DNA of 64,000 nt from Lachnospiraceae bacterium (GCA_017556805.1 JAFYMC010000002.1:20046-84045); one strand, 5' to 3'. Numbered from the stretch's first letter, positions 45,276-55,291 are shown. Numbers and translations: made by a program. The notes: generated by a model from the letters alone, not told the origin.

Positions 45276-46646
45276 TTACCTCTTACCTTTTCGAAATCTT
45301 GCCACAAAGAATCCGTCCGTTTTATGTACCCCCGGAATCAGTTGCAAATAGCCGTCTTTTGTACTGTCCGTCCAAAGTTCCTTTGAAAGAAACTGCTCCA
45401 GACTCTCCGGCTGCAATCCGCACTCCTTCTTTAAGAACTCATATCCCCCCATATTTTCGTCTTTATTCAATGTACAGGTAGAAAATACAAGCACACCGCC
45501 CGGCTTCACATACCGTACCGCATTGCCCAAAATTTTCTTTTGGAGAACACAAAGCTCCGCCTCCTGATCCGTCGTCATAAACATTTTAATATCTGGCTTC
45601 TTTCCGATGATTCCCAGACCGGAACACGGCACATCCGCCAGCACTACATCATATGCCTCCTCATCTTCCTTTCGGAACACAGTGGCATCCGCCCGGCGAA
45701 CCGTTACATTATTTATGTGACAACGTGCTTTATTTTCGTTTAGTAAAGCAACCTTTGCATCGGTCAAATCTCTGGCTTCCACGGTTCCGTTTCCCGATAC
45801 CGTCAGAATATCCGCCGCCATCAAAGACTTCCCTCCCGGCGCCGCACACAAGTCCAGCACCCGTTCATCTCCGGTAAGTCCCGCCGCGAGAACCGCCTGC
45901 ATGGAACTCTCATCCTGAATATAAAATGCACCTTCGGAAAATCCCGGCAACCGCTCTGGAGAGTCTATCCGCGTAAGACGTAACGCATCCGCCGAATAAT
46001 ATCCGCTTTCTATTGTTACATCGGCTTCCGACAGTCTTTTCTTTACTTCATTCGTAGGAATCACATGCGTCATACAACGAATTGAAATCGACTCCTCTTG
46101 TTGTAAAAACGAAGCAAATATCCTCTCGGAAATTTCCGCTCCATACTGTGCAAGCATCTGTTCTACAATCGTAGACGTCACGGAATACTTAACCGAAAGA
46201 TATGCCACCCTGTCTTTTTCCGCATCCGGGTACGGTATCTCCTCCGCTCTTGCAACGGAACGTGCCACTCCGTTTACAAAGCCGGATAATCCGGAAAATC
46301 CGTACTTTTTTGCCAGTTTTACCGCTTCGTTACATGCTGCTCCCGCCGGAATCTTATCCATAAAACGGAGCTGATATACCGTCATCCGCAAAATTGCGGC
46401 AATAGCCGGCTTCATCTTCCGTACCGGCGTTTTAGAAAAGCGGTCAATGATATAATCCAACTCAATCATCCGTTCCAGGCTTCCCTCAAACAACCGGGTT
46501 GCAAGCGCGCGTTCCCGCTTTTCTTCGATTTTATCCAAATACTTCCCCTTTACCACATGGGAAAACTGCTTGTCCTTACATACCGCAAGTAACATTTTTA
46601 CCGCAGCCTCTCTGGCGGTAAGGGAACGTTTTTCTTCCGTCGTCAT
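45276..46646 (-). CDS. rsmB: 16S rRNA (cytosine(967)-C(5))-methyltransferase RsmB
   Basis: 456 residues. N-terminal NusB-like domain (about 1-150), then a methyltransferase domain with VLDLCAAPGGKS, ADVPCSGLGIIGKKPD (catalytic Cys) and VFSTCTLNKDEN (second Cys). It methylates C967 of 16S rRNA. The order fmt-(protease)-rsmB-rlmN-prpC-prkC-rsgA is the typical Firmicutes cluster. Confidence 0.97.
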   Translation of the reverse strand: MTTEEKRSLTAREAAVKMLLAVCKDKQFSHVVKGKYLDKIEEKRERALATRLFEGSLERMIELDYIIDRFSKTPVRKMKPAIAAILRMTVYQLRFMDKIPAGAACNEAVKLAKKYGFSGLSGFVNGVARSVARAEEIPYPDAEKDRVAYLSVKYSVTSTIVEQMLAQYGAEISERIFASFLQQEESISIRCMTHVIPTNEVKKRLSEADVTIESGYYSADALRLTRIDSPERLPGFSEGAFYIQDESSMQAVLAAGLTGDERVLDLCAAPGGKSLMAADILTVSGNGTVEARDLTDAKVALLNENKARCHINNVTVRRADATVFRKEDEEAYDVVLADVPCSGLGIIGKKPDIKMFMTTDQEAELCVLQKKILGNAVRYVKPGGVLVFSTCTLNKDENMGGYEFLKKECGLQPESLEQFLSKELWTDSTKDGYLQLIPGVHKTDGFFVARFRKGKR

Positions 46647-46649
46647 AGT

Positions 46650-47333
46650 TTAGTTTCTCCTTCTGCGTGAAATCAAAATCAAACGCAGCAACTGTAATGC
46701 GGAGGACGCTGCCGCCGCAAGGTAGGTATAGGCCGCCGCCTTTAAAACCTTCTTTACCTTCGGTAATTCCTCGGTAGTCACCATTCCGCTTTCTCCCAAA
46801 ATTGCCACTGCTCTGGAAGAAGCATTAAACTCCACCGGCAGGGTCACAAACTGGAACACCACAGCAAAAGAAAAAAGGAAAATTCCAATCGGAACCAGTG
46901 TATTGTATGCACCAAGCAGCAAACCGATCACAAACAACGGCATAGATAGACGATTTCCGAAATTCACTACCGGCACAAGATAATGACGCAAACGTAACGG
47001 CCCATACTCCTCGTGATCCTGGATGGCATGTCCGCATTCATGTGCCGCTACTCCTACTGCCGCCACGGAAGTACTATGGTATACCGAATCGGACAGCCGT
47101 AAAATCTTCGCGGAAGAATCGTAATGATCCGTCAGATTTCCGGACACCCGTTCTATCTTTACATCATAAATGCCGGCGCCGTGTAAAATCCGTTCTGCCG
47201 CCTCATAGGCCGTCACTCCGCGGGATGTAAGCACCTTCGAAAACTTAGAAAAACTGTTTTTCACCCCTGCGGATGCCCATAAGGACAATACCGCACCGAT
47301 AATTACCAAAAAATACGTCCAATCGTATAACAT
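46650..47333 (-). CDS. YugP-family zinc metallopeptidase
   Basis: 227 residues, membrane-embedded. VGVAAHECGHAIQDHEEYG contains the HExxH zinc motif, and helices surround it (YFLVIIGAVLSLWAS, SMPLFVIGLLLGAY, ALQLLRLILI). The family (neutral zinc metallopeptidase YugP) is found in this gene neighbourhood between fmt and rsmB across Firmicutes; its substrate is unknown. ATG 47333 has GGGAGG at 6 nt. Confidence 0.92.
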   Translation of the reverse strand: MLYDWTYFLVIIGAVLSLWASAGVKNSFSKFSKVLTSRGVTAYEAAERILHGAGIYDVKIERVSGNLTDHYDSSAKILRLSDSVYHSTSVAAVGVAAHECGHAIQDHEEYGPLRLRHYLVPVVNFGNRLSMPLFVIGLLLGAYNTLVPIGIFLFSFAVVFQFVTLPVEFNASSRAVAILGESGMVTTEELPKVKKVLKAAAYTYLAAAASSALQLLRLILISRRRRN

Positions 47334-47382
47334 GACAATGCCTCCCTTCCATACACCCGACTATACACCATTCTTGCCTCTA

Positions 47383-48318
47383 TCAGCTCCCGAACACCAC
47401 TCCCGGTACAAGCGGATAGCCCCGAAGATATTCTTCCGTGGTCATCCGGCGTTTTCCCTCCGGCTGAAGCTCCTTTACCTGTAAAATGCCGTCTCCGGTC
47501 ATAATCCAAAGCATTCCGTTCCGTACGGACACCAAGGTTCCGCACGGACAAGCATCAAACTTTTCATAAGAAACAGATGCGTTCCAGAACTTTATAGTCT
47601 TTCCGTCCTTGTAAGTATATGCACTCGGCCAAGGATTTAAACCGCGAATATAACGCTCCAGCTTTTTAGCCGACTCCGTAAAATCAAGCTTACCCAGCTC
47701 CTTGCGAAGCATTTTGGCATAGGTATGTTCCTCATGGTTCTGCGGAGTATATACTACCGTACCGTCTTCAATCTGCCGGATTGCCTCTAACAAAAGCGGT
47801 CCGCCTGCTGCCGCCAGCTTATCGTGAAGACTGCCGCCGGTTTCCTCTGCAGTAATCGGAATCTCTACCCTGCAAATCATATCACCGGTATCAATGCCCT
47901 CATCCATTCGCATAATCGTAATACCGGTCACTTCCTTACCGTCTAAAATTGCCCATTGAATCGGTGCCGCACCACGGTACTCCGGAAGTAACGATGCATG
48001 TACATTGATACAGCCGTACTTCGGAATATCCAAAATTTCTTTAGAAACAATCTGACCGAAGGCCGCCACCAAAAAGATGTCCGCCCTGTATTCTTTTAAC
48101 TGTGCCACTGCCTCCGGAGCCTTTACCTTCTCCGGCTGAAACACCGGAATGCCATGTTCTTCCGCTACCAGCTTCACCGGAGACTTTGCCAGTTCTTTTC
48201 CCCGTCCCTTCGGACGGTCCGGCTGTGTTACCACAGCAACGATTTCATGTTCGGAAGTAAGCAGGCACTTTAATACCTCTGCCGCAATATCCGGAGTTCC
48301 CATAAAAACCGCTCTCAT
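47383..48318 (-). CDS. fmt: Methionyl-tRNA formyltransferase
   Basis: 311 residues. N-terminal formyltransferase domain with FMGTPDIAAEVLKCLL, CINVHASLLPEYRGAAPIQWAI (Asn-His catalytic pair) and GIDTGDMI; the C-terminal OB-like domain starts near IRGLNPWPSAYTY. It formylates initiator Met-tRNA. It follows def by one base. Confidence 0.97.
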   Translation of the reverse strand: MRAVFMGTPDIAAEVLKCLLTSEHEIVAVVTQPDRPKGRGKELAKSPVKLVAEEHGIPVFQPEKVKAPEAVAQLKEYRADIFLVAAFGQIVSKEILDIPKYGCINVHASLLPEYRGAAPIQWAILDGKEVTGITIMRMDEGIDTGDMICRVEIPITAEETGGSLHDKLAAAGGPLLLEAIRQIEDGTVVYTPQNHEEHTYAKMLRKELGKLDFTESAKKLERYIRGLNPWPSAYTYKDGKTIKFWNASVSYEKFDACPCGTLVSVRNGMLWIMTGDGILQVKELQPEGKRRMTTEEYLRGYPLVPGVVFGS

Positions 48319-48319
48319 G

Positions 48320-48799
48320 TTAGTCCTCCTGTACCGCTACGTCGTGCAAATCGCCTTCTACCTTCTGCACATACACTACACCGTCCAGATGATCGATTTC
48401 GTGACAAAGCGCACGGGCCAAAAGTTCGTTTCCTGTCAGTTCAATCGGCTGCATCTTTAAATTATAACCACGAACCGTTACCTCGTTCGGTCTGGTCACA
48501 CAACCGGACTTTCCCGGTACGCTTAAACAGCCTTCTTCCCCGCTCTGGGTACCGGACATTGCGATAATTTCCGGATTAATGAGTACAATCGGCTTATTTC
48601 CTTCCGGTGACACATCGATTACGATAATTCTCTTTAGTACACCCACCTGCGGTGCCGCAAGACCTACGCCGTTCGCAGTATACATGGTATCCAACATATC
48701 ATATGCCAATTCTTTAATCTTTTCATTTACCTCGGCAATCGGCTTTGATACCTTTTGCAATACCGGGTCTCCCAAGGTTCTGATTTTTCTTAATGCCAT
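48320..48799 (-). CDS. def: Peptide deformylase
   Basis: 159 residues with the three PDF motifs: GVGLAAPQVG, EEGCLSVPG and HEIDHLDGVV. It removes the formyl group from nascent proteins, the counterpart of Fmt, whose gene follows. ATG 48799 has GGAGG at 7 nt; upstream in-frame codons to 48820 are not ATG/GTG/TTG starts. Confidence 0.97.
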   Translation of the reverse strand: MALRKIRTLGDPVLQKVSKPIAEVNEKIKELAYDMLDTMYTANGVGLAAPQVGVLKRIIVIDVSPEGNKPIVLINPEIIAMSGTQSGEEGCLSVPGKSGCVTRPNEVTVRGYNLKMQPIELTGNELLARALCHEIDHLDGVVYVQKVEGDLHDVAVQED

Positions 48800-48816
48800 C
48801 TTTTTTCCTCCTGTTA

Positions 48817-51051
48817 TCAATAACCGTTAAACGGATTGAAGTCAAACTGTATGTTACACTTCATTGACGATTCTGTCAATAGTTTCTGTTGCGCCGCAAG
48901 CCGGTGGAACTCCATCAAACGCTCATACTTTGCAGATTTAATATAGATAAGAAAACGATACATATCATTGGCCTTAGCCAATCCCGCCGGAACCGGCCCG
49001 GATATGGTACCGAACCCCTCCTCCGGTTTCCTTGCCGCCTGCAGAATTCCCGCAAGTTCCACCGCCGCCTTTTTTGCTGTCGATTCTTCTTCTCCCTGTA
49101 TCAGAACAGCCAGTACATGCGTGGTCGGCGGGTACCGCAGTAACCGGCGATACGCCATTTCCTGCGTATAAAACCCTTCGTAATCTTCTGTGGCCGCCGT
49201 CACAATACTGTAGTGCTCCGGCTGATAGGTCTGTATCACCACTTCTCCCGGTAATTTATCCCGGCCCGCTCTGCCGGCTGCCTGGGCCAGCAGACAAAAG
49301 GTCCGTTCCGCCGCCCGATAATCTCCCGCATATAAGGACAAATCCGCCGCGATAATCCCGACTAAAGTTACTCTCGGGAAATCATGTCCTTTTACAATCA
49401 TCTGGGTCCCGATTAATACCTGCGCCTCTCCTTTGGAAAAGGCCTCCGCAATCCTTTCGTGACCGCCTTTGTTTTTTGTAGTATCCGCATCCATCCGGAG
49501 CACCGATGTTCCCGGAAACTCCCGGAGCACCGCTTCTTCCACCTTTTGGGTTCCCGTACCGAACAATCCGATGTACTTGGAACCGCAGGACGGGCAAGTC
49601 TTCGGTTGTGTCGTCTCATAACCGCAATAGTGGCATAGCAGCTTTCCGCCTTTATGGAAGGTCAGGGAAATATCACAGTGGGGACATTTTAAGCCCTCTC
49701 CGCAGGAACGACAGGAAACGGTCCCCGCATACCCCCGGCGATTCAAAAACAGCATCACCTGTTCGCCTCGGGCAAGACGTTCTCCCATCAATTCCTTTAA
49801 CTTCCGGCTGAACATGGAACGGTTCCCTTCCGCCAATTCCTGCCGTAAATCCACAATCTCTACCTTCGGCATCACCGCTTCCTTGGCCCGCCTGGTCAGG
49901 GTCAGCAATCGATACTCTCCGTTCTTTGCTCTTGTATAAGCTTCCAAAGACGGAGTTGCCGAGCCGAGTATCAGAGAGGCACCTGTCAGCTCCGCCAAAT
50001 ATTGCGCCGTCTCTCTGGCGTGATATTTTGGCGTTCCTTCGCTTTTATATGCTCCCTCCTGCTCTTCATCCATCAAAATCAGTCCCAGTCGTTCAAAAGG
50101 CGTAAATAACGCCGAACGAGGGCCGATCATCACATCAATTTCTCCGTTTCTTGCCCGTACATACTGGTCATACCGCTCCCCGGCGGAAAGTCTGGAATGC
50201 AGTACCGATACCCGCTCTCCGAACCGTTCATAAAAACGACGTACGGTCTGAAAGGTTAGGGAAATCTCCGGAATCAACATAATTGCCTGCTTTCCCTCAC
50301 GGATGACCCGTTCAATTAATTCCAGATACACCTCGGTCTTTCCGCTTCCGGTGACTCCGAATAACAAATAGGTTCCGCGTTTTCCGGCCGCATAGTCCGA
50401 CCAAACCGTTTCTACCGCCGTTTTCTGTTCCTCGTTTAACCTCGGTTTCTCTGTGGCTTGCAGTCCCTTTGCGGGATTCCGGTACACCGTTTCTTCTCTG
50501 ACACAAACAATCCCGTCCCGGCATACCGCATCAACCGTGCTTGTCGTCAGTTTAAGCTTCTGTTCCGCCTCGGTATAATCAAGTTCCGTTTTTTCCTTTA
50601 AGGCATCCAACAGACGAAGTCTGGCTTCGTATTTCCGCTTCACGGCAAGTGCATAATAGGCTTCAAAGGCCTCCGGGGCCGCAATCCGCACGATGGTGCG
50701 TTTTTTCAGATTCCGCACCTCCTGCTTTACCGGAAGCACCGTCTTTAACGCCTCATTCATCGTACCGCCGAAATGCTCCTTCATCCAGTACGCCAATGCA
50801 ATGGAGCGACGTTCCAACGATACTGCTCCCTGCACTACACAAAGGATTTCCTTCGTCCGTGCCGGGTCAAACACCGGTGTATCGGAGGTATCCATAATAA
50901 AACCTTCCAGCTTACGGTTCCCACCACCGAAAGGTACCTCTACCTTAGCACCCACTACCGCCGTCTCCGAAAGATGCTCCGGAATCGCATATTGGTATGT
51001 CTTATCCAGTTTTTCCAACGAAATATCTATAATGACATCGGCATACCGCAT
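48817..51051 (-). CDS. priA: Primosomal protein N' (replication restart helicase PriA)
   Basis: 744 residues. N-terminal DNA-binding domains, helicase motif I FGVTGSGKTEVYLEL, motif II MDEEQEGAYKSEGTP, motif III LILGSATPSLE, and zinc knuckles CRSCGEGLKCPHC and CHYCGYETTQPKTCPSCG. It reloads the replicative helicase at stalled forks. It sits after murE and before def in the long operon. Confidence 0.97.
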   Translation of the reverse strand: MRYADVIIDISLEKLDKTYQYAIPEHLSETAVVGAKVEVPFGGGNRKLEGFIMDTSDTPVFDPARTKEILCVVQGAVSLERRSIALAYWMKEHFGGTMNEALKTVLPVKQEVRNLKKRTIVRIAAPEAFEAYYALAVKRKYEARLRLLDALKEKTELDYTEAEQKLKLTTSTVDAVCRDGIVCVREETVYRNPAKGLQATEKPRLNEEQKTAVETVWSDYAAGKRGTYLLFGVTGSGKTEVYLELIERVIREGKQAIMLIPEISLTFQTVRRFYERFGERVSVLHSRLSAGERYDQYVRARNGEIDVMIGPRSALFTPFERLGLILMDEEQEGAYKSEGTPKYHARETAQYLAELTGASLILGSATPSLEAYTRAKNGEYRLLTLTRRAKEAVMPKVEIVDLRQELAEGNRSMFSRKLKELMGERLARGEQVMLFLNRRGYAGTVSCRSCGEGLKCPHCDISLTFHKGGKLLCHYCGYETTQPKTCPSCGSKYIGLFGTGTQKVEEAVLREFPGTSVLRMDADTTKNKGGHERIAEAFSKGEAQVLIGTQMIVKGHDFPRVTLVGIIAADLSLYAGDYRAAERTFCLLAQAAGRAGRDKLPGEVVIQTYQPEHYSIVTAATEDYEGFYTQEMAYRRLLRYPPTTHVLAVLIQGEEESTAKKAAVELAGILQAARKPEEGFGTISGPVPAGLAKANDMYRFLIYIKSAKYERLMEFHRLAAQQKLLTESSMKCNIQFDFNPFNGY

Positions 51052-51086
51052 CGACTCCGCCCTCCTTCCGTAGATTTCTATCCGGC

Positions 51087-52595
51087 TTATAAAATAATCT
51101 TCAGACGTTCCTTTTCTTCCGGTGTCATCTCGGAAAGAATCTCCCGAATCAACACCCTCTCATCCATCGGGTATTTCACACCCTTGATTTCCTGGTAATC
51201 CTCATGCCCTTTACCGGCCAAAACAATCACATCTTCGTCCTGTGCGTTCAAAATCGCATACCGGATAGCCTCCTTACGGTCCGGTACCGTCACGTAGGCA
51301 CCGTCCGCCTTCTTCACTCCGGTCAGAATATCCTCGATAATCGCCTCCGGTTCTTCAAACCGCGGATTATCCGAAGTTACAATGGTCAAGTCCGCGTACC
51401 GGGAAGAAATCTCTCCCATCTCAAACCGCCGGTCACGGGAACGATTGCCACCGCAGCCGAACAGGCATACCAGACGCTTCGGCCGATACTCCTTTAAAGC
51501 CGTCAGCAGACTCTTTAAACTCATGGCATTGTGCGCATAATCAATCATCAAAGAAAATCTCGGGGAAAGGTGAATACTTTCCAGTCTTCCCTTTACCTGG
51601 ACCTCCGTAAATGCCTTCTTCATAACCTCGGTCGGCACTTTAAACTGCATACAGATAGCCGCCGCCGTCAGGGAATTGTATACCGTAAACATTCCCGGTA
51701 CCGGTACGGCAATCTCCGTCTCCAAAATTCCCTTTGTCGCATAGGAAACCATCAGCTTCCCGTCGGTACGATGTAAATCAATACCGGTAGCCTGTAAATC
51801 CGCTCCGTCCCCGCAACCATAGGTCATATAGTCACAGGTACTTCCCATCAGCATCCGGTTCATCATCGGGTCATCCCCGTTTAAGATACCGAACCGGCAC
51901 TGACAAAACAGCCGTGACTTACATTCCGCATAATCTTCAAAATCGGCATGCTCGTTCGGTCCGATATGGTCCGGTTCCAGATTGGTAAATACCGCATAAT
52001 CAAATATCACGCCTCCGACTCTGTGCAACTTCAGTGCCTGGGAGGACACCTCCATCACCACCGCCTTACAACCGTTGTCTACCATTTCACGAAAATACTT
52101 CTGTAACAGGAAGGATTCCGGCGTGGTATGGCTGGCCGGAATCGTCTCCGCACCGTTTCTTACCTCTACCGTCCCCACCAAACCGGACTTTATACCCACC
52201 TTCTCCAAAATGTGATGTACCATATATGCCGTGGTTGTCTTTCCCTTTGTACCGGTAATGCCGATAGTAACCAGCTTCTTTGCCGGATATCCGAACCATG
52301 CGGCAGAGATATATGCCAACGCCTTTCTTGTATCCTTAACCAACACTAAGGTAGCATCTCCGGAAAGCGTAAGCTCCTTTTCTGCAACAATCACGGAGGC
52401 ACCCGCCGCCACTGCGGTTTCCGCATACTCATGTCCGTCGAATACCGCACCCGTGATACAAACAAACAAGCTCCCTTTTCCTATGGTTTTTCTGGTATCG
52501 TAAACAATCTCCGTTACCTCTGCTTCTTTATTTCCTCGTATTTCTACGACTGAATTTTCGGAAAGCAATTGCACAAGCAATTCATCTAACTTCAT
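51087..52595 (-). CDS. murE: UDP-MurNAc-tripeptide synthetase MurE
   Basis: 502 residues. ATP site GITGTKGKTTTAYM, GTVEVRNGAETIPASHTTPES (UDP-MurNAc-dipeptide site), the carbamylated-lysine region AECKSRLF, and SDNPRFEEP. The DNPR motif marks meso-diaminopimelate as the added residue rather than lysine. It appears to open the long murE-priA-def-fmt run; its upstream gap contains the glgA terminator. It is detached from the division cluster at 25-36 kb. Confidence 0.95.
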   Translation of the reverse strand: MKLDELLVQLLSENSVVEIRGNKEAEVTEIVYDTRKTIGKGSLFVCITGAVFDGHEYAETAVAAGASVIVAEKELTLSGDATLVLVKDTRKALAYISAAWFGYPAKKLVTIGITGTKGKTTTAYMVHHILEKVGIKSGLVGTVEVRNGAETIPASHTTPESFLLQKYFREMVDNGCKAVVMEVSSQALKLHRVGGVIFDYAVFTNLEPDHIGPNEHADFEDYAECKSRLFCQCRFGILNGDDPMMNRMLMGSTCDYMTYGCGDGADLQATGIDLHRTDGKLMVSYATKGILETEIAVPVPGMFTVYNSLTAAAICMQFKVPTEVMKKAFTEVQVKGRLESIHLSPRFSLMIDYAHNAMSLKSLLTALKEYRPKRLVCLFGCGGNRSRDRRFEMGEISSRYADLTIVTSDNPRFEEPEAIIEDILTGVKKADGAYVTVPDRKEAIRYAILNAQDEDVIVLAGKGHEDYQEIKGVKYPMDERVLIREILSEMTPEEKERLKIIL

Positions 52596-52673
52596 CTTTC
52601 TCTCCTTTCGAACCCGTTTTTCTCAGTGTATGCCGGTTACAAAAGAGTTCCACTCTTCACACCCTTCTCCCGA

Positions 52674-52711
52674 CAAAAGCCCATTTTGGGCACAAAGGTC
52701 CAAAATGGGCT
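52674..52711 (-). terminator. Terminator after glgA
   Basis: A 12-bp perfect stem AGCCCATTTTGG (52711-52700) with CCAAAATGGGCT (52689-52678), 10-nt loop, followed by TTTTGTC on the minus strand. Confidence 0.8.
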
Positions 52712-52718
52712 GTCAGCA

Positions 52719-54164
52719 TTATTCTCCAAGCATGGTCCGATATAAATCCTCGTACTTCTTAGCAGAAGCCTTCCAGGAAAAATCCGTAGCCATTCCGCGG
52801 TCCACGAGCTTATTCCACTCTCTCTTTTTATTGTAGTAAATATGCTTTGCATAACGTACAATGGAAAGCATCTCATGGGCATTGTAATTTGCAAAACTGA
52901 AGCCGGTTCCGGTACCTTCGTACTCATTGTACGGAACTACCGTATCCTTAAGGCCGCCGGTCTCTCGTACAATCGGCACGGTACCGTACCGTAAACTGAT
53001 GAGCTGGCTCAGACCGCACGGTTCAAACAGAGACGGCATCAAAAATGCATCACAAGCCGCATAAATCTTATGGGCACGCTCATTGTTATAGTAAATATTC
53101 GAGGACACTCTTCCGTGATACTTCCATTCGTAATAACGGAACAGATTCTCGTATTTCGGATCGCCGGTACCTAAAATAACAAGCTGTACATCGGTATCGC
53201 AAAGCTCTTCCATGACACACTCCACCAGGTCAAAGCCCTTCTGGTCGGTCAATCTGGATACCACGCCGATCATAAACTTCTTGCCGTCACGCTCTAAGTC
53301 AAGTTCCTCCTGCAAAGCAAGCTTATTCTTTACCTTTTCCTTGCGGAAGTTCGCGGCATTAAAATTCTGTACGATAAACGGATCCGTCTCCGGGTCATAT
53401 TCCTCGTAATCGATACCGTTTACAATCCCCCAGAGATTGTTGGAGCGGGCACGCATCAGACCGTCCAGTCCCTCGCCGTAAAACGCTGTCTTAATCTCCT
53501 CCGCATAGGTATCACTTACCGTAGTCACATAGTCCGCATACACAATACCGCCCTTTAAGTAGTTGGCATCGCCGTACGCCTCCAGCTTGTCCGGCGTAAA
53601 GTAATACATATCAAGTCCGGTAATATCCGCTACCGTCTTCTTGTCCCAAACGCCCTGGAACTTTAAATTATGAATCGTCATAACAGACTTGATCCCGCGA
53701 TAAAAGTCGCCCTGCTCGAAACTGTCATGCAAATACACCGGAATAAGTCCGGTCTGCCAGTCGTTACAATGAATCAAATCCGGACGGAAGCCGATTTGCG
53801 GAAGCGCCGATAATACGGCACGGGAAAAGAACGCAAACTTCTCGATATCCTCATGGATATTGCCGTAAGGCTTATCCCCCGCAAAATAATATTCATTGTC
53901 AATCAAATAAAAGGTAACTCCGTCAATGACGGTCTCCAACACACCCACATACTGACTACGCCATGCAAGGTCCATATAGAAATGGGTCTTGTACTGCATC
54001 TTCTCCTTATATTTCGCCGGAATGGACATATAATTCGGAAGCATTACGCGTACATCATAACGCTCCTTATCCAGATACTTCGGAAGGGCTCCTACCACAT
54101 CCGCCAGACCTCCGGTCTTAATAAAAGGCACACACTCAGAAGCAACAAAAAGAATATTTTTCAC
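52719..54164 (-). CDS. glgA: Glycogen synthase GlgA (ADP-glucose type)
   Basis: 481 residues, GT5 family. KTGGLADVVGALP is the ADP-glucose-binding loop; VSRLTDQKGFDLVE and MPSLFEPCGLSQLISLRYGT (E-x7-E region) are in the C-terminal Rossmann domain. Start is GTG 54164 (VKNILFVASE) with GGAGGAG at 6 nt; the frame to 54194 overlaps the promoter region. No glgB, glgC or glgD is adjacent, so it is a single-gene unit with its own promoter and terminator. Confidence 0.95.
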   Translation of the reverse strand: MKNILFVASECVPFIKTGGLADVVGALPKYLDKERYDVRVMLPNYMSIPAKYKEKMQYKTHFYMDLAWRSQYVGVLETVIDGVTFYLIDNEYYFAGDKPYGNIHEDIEKFAFFSRAVLSALPQIGFRPDLIHCNDWQTGLIPVYLHDSFEQGDFYRGIKSVMTIHNLKFQGVWDKKTVADITGLDMYYFTPDKLEAYGDANYLKGGIVYADYVTTVSDTYAEEIKTAFYGEGLDGLMRARSNNLWGIVNGIDYEEYDPETDPFIVQNFNAANFRKEKVKNKLALQEELDLERDGKKFMIGVVSRLTDQKGFDLVECVMEELCDTDVQLVILGTGDPKYENLFRYYEWKYHGRVSSNIYYNNERAHKIYAACDAFLMPSLFEPCGLSQLISLRYGTVPIVRETGGLKDTVVPYNEYEGTGTGFSFANYNAHEMLSIVRYAKHIYYNKKREWNKLVDRGMATDFSWKASAKKYEDLYRTMLGE

Positions 54165-54205
54165 GGTTCTCCTCCTTGTGTAAACTGATATCATTATATA
54201 AATTC

Positions 54206-54234
54206 AGTATACCACAAATCTGCCGTTTTGAAAA
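54206..54234 (-). promoter_or_regulatory. Probable promoter of glgA
   Basis: TATACT (54211-54206) with TTTTCA 17 bp upstream (54234-54229). An overlapping TATAAT lies a little downstream without a good -35. Confidence 0.4.
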
Positions 54235-54284
54235 GCATTTTTCTGCAAATTCAACCTTTTGTTTGTATTCTTTTTCTATTGCTT

Positions 54285-55085
54285 TTACGAAGCACGCAAT
54301 TTATATTCCAAACGGATTTTATCGGCAATGAGTGCAACAAACTCCGAATTGGTCGGCTTGCCCTTTCCGCCGGATACCGTATACCCGAACAACGAATCAA
54401 TGGTATCGGTTTTCCCTCTGCTCCAGGCCACCTCAATGGCATGACGAATGGCACGTTCCACACGGCTGGGTGTTGTCTTGTGACGCTTTGCAATGGTCGG
54501 ATACAACATCTTTGTAATAGAGTTTAGCATCTCCGTATTATCCACCGACAACATAATCGCATCTCTCAAATACTGGTATCCCTTAATATGGGCCGGCACT
54601 CCGATTTCATGAATAATATCCGTCACATCCATCTCCAGATGATTCGTCCCCGCTGGCTTAACCTCCTGACTGACCAGACGATTGTGCTCCACACCGCAAA
54701 TAGTTCCCAGTCCCATCACCTGGTGAATCCGTTGCATAATCACCGCACTGTCAAAAGGCTTCATGATGTAGTAGCTGGCTCCCAGTGCAAACACACTCTC
54801 CGTCACACGTTCCTGCCCGATGGCGGTTACCACAATCACATGAGGCTGTTTTACAATCTCCGTATCCTTACGAATCTGCTCCAGCACTCCGATTCCGTCA
54901 AGCTTCGGCATAATGATGTCAAGCAAAACGACATCCGGCTGCAGCTCTTTGATTTTTTTGACAGCTTCTACGCCGTCCTCCGCTCTTCCGACATGCTCCA
55001 CTGCCGAATCCTTCTTTAACAGTTCCTCATAAAGTTCCAAAATGCGAACATTGTCATCTACCGTAAGAACACGAATCTTTTCCAT
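54285..55085 (-). CDS. spo0A: Sporulation master regulator Spo0A
   Basis: 266 residues. Receiver domain: [18 protein letters not shown] (acidic pair), [13 protein letters not shown] (phosphorylated Asp), VVTAIGQ and MKPFD (Lys). C-terminal effector domain with [21 protein letters not shown] and recognition helix [17 protein letters not shown]. Phosphorylated Spo0A binds TGTCGAA boxes and starts sporulation. A strong promoter and several inverted TTTACA/TGTAAA motifs precede it. No spoIVB lies upstream, unlike in bacilli and many clostridia; the next upstream gene is divergent degV. Confidence 0.98.
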   Translation of the reverse strand: MEKIRVLTVDDNVRILELYEELLKKDSAVEHVGRAEDGVEAVKKIKELQPDVVLLDIIMPKLDGIGVLEQIRKDTEIVKQPHVIVVTAIGQERVTESVFALGASYYIMKPFDSAVIMQRIHQVMGLGTICGVEHNRLVSQEVKPAGTNHLEMDVTDIIHEIGVPAHIKGYQYLRDAIMLSVDNTEMLNSITKMLYPTIAKRHKTTPSRVERAIRHAIEVAWSRGKTDTIDSLFGYTVSGGKGKPTNSEFVALIADKIRLEYKLRAS

Positions 55086-55124
55086 CTTCTTTTCTTCTCT
55101 GCCTTTCTCCCGAATTTACCATTT

Positions 55125-55207
55125 TTTGTAAATTATTTACAAACCATATTATAACAGCATTTTTAAAATTTGCAAGCAAAAATTGTAAATTTTTTACAGT
55201 TTTTACA
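55125..55207. promoter_or_regulatory. Cluster of TTTACA/TGTAAA motifs, including a perfect 9-1-9 dyad, in front of spo0A
   Basis: TTTGTAAAT-T-ATTTACAAA (55125-55143) is a perfect inverted repeat at the expected spo0A start point. TGTAAA-TTT-TTTACA (55184-55198) is a second dyad upstream of the -35, and TTTACA recurs at 55202-55207. The layout, one site at +1 and others upstream, resembles operators; the binding protein is unknown. Confidence 0.5.
55148..55175 (-). promoter_or_regulatory. Sigma-A promoter of spo0A
   Basis: TTGCAA (55175-55170), 16-bp spacer, TATAAT (55153-55148) with TG one base before the -10 (extended -10). Confidence 0.75.
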
Positions 55208-55263
55208 AAATTTCTTTTCCTTTCCACCGGCAACCGCAAAAAATACTCATTTTGACAATTTCT

Positions 55264-55291
55264 TTGTAACTTTTTTCCGATATCCTATACT
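55264..55291 (+). promoter_or_regulatory. Probable promoter of degV
   Basis: TTGTAA (55264-55269), 16-bp spacer, TATACT (55286-55291), about 40 bp before the degV ATG. Confidence 0.55.

Noticed and set aside
52640-52670. Second terminator between glgA and murE
   Set aside because: AAGAGT-GGA-ACTCTT with TTTG is short (6 bp, 3-nt loop) and the strong terminator at 52674-52711 precedes it.
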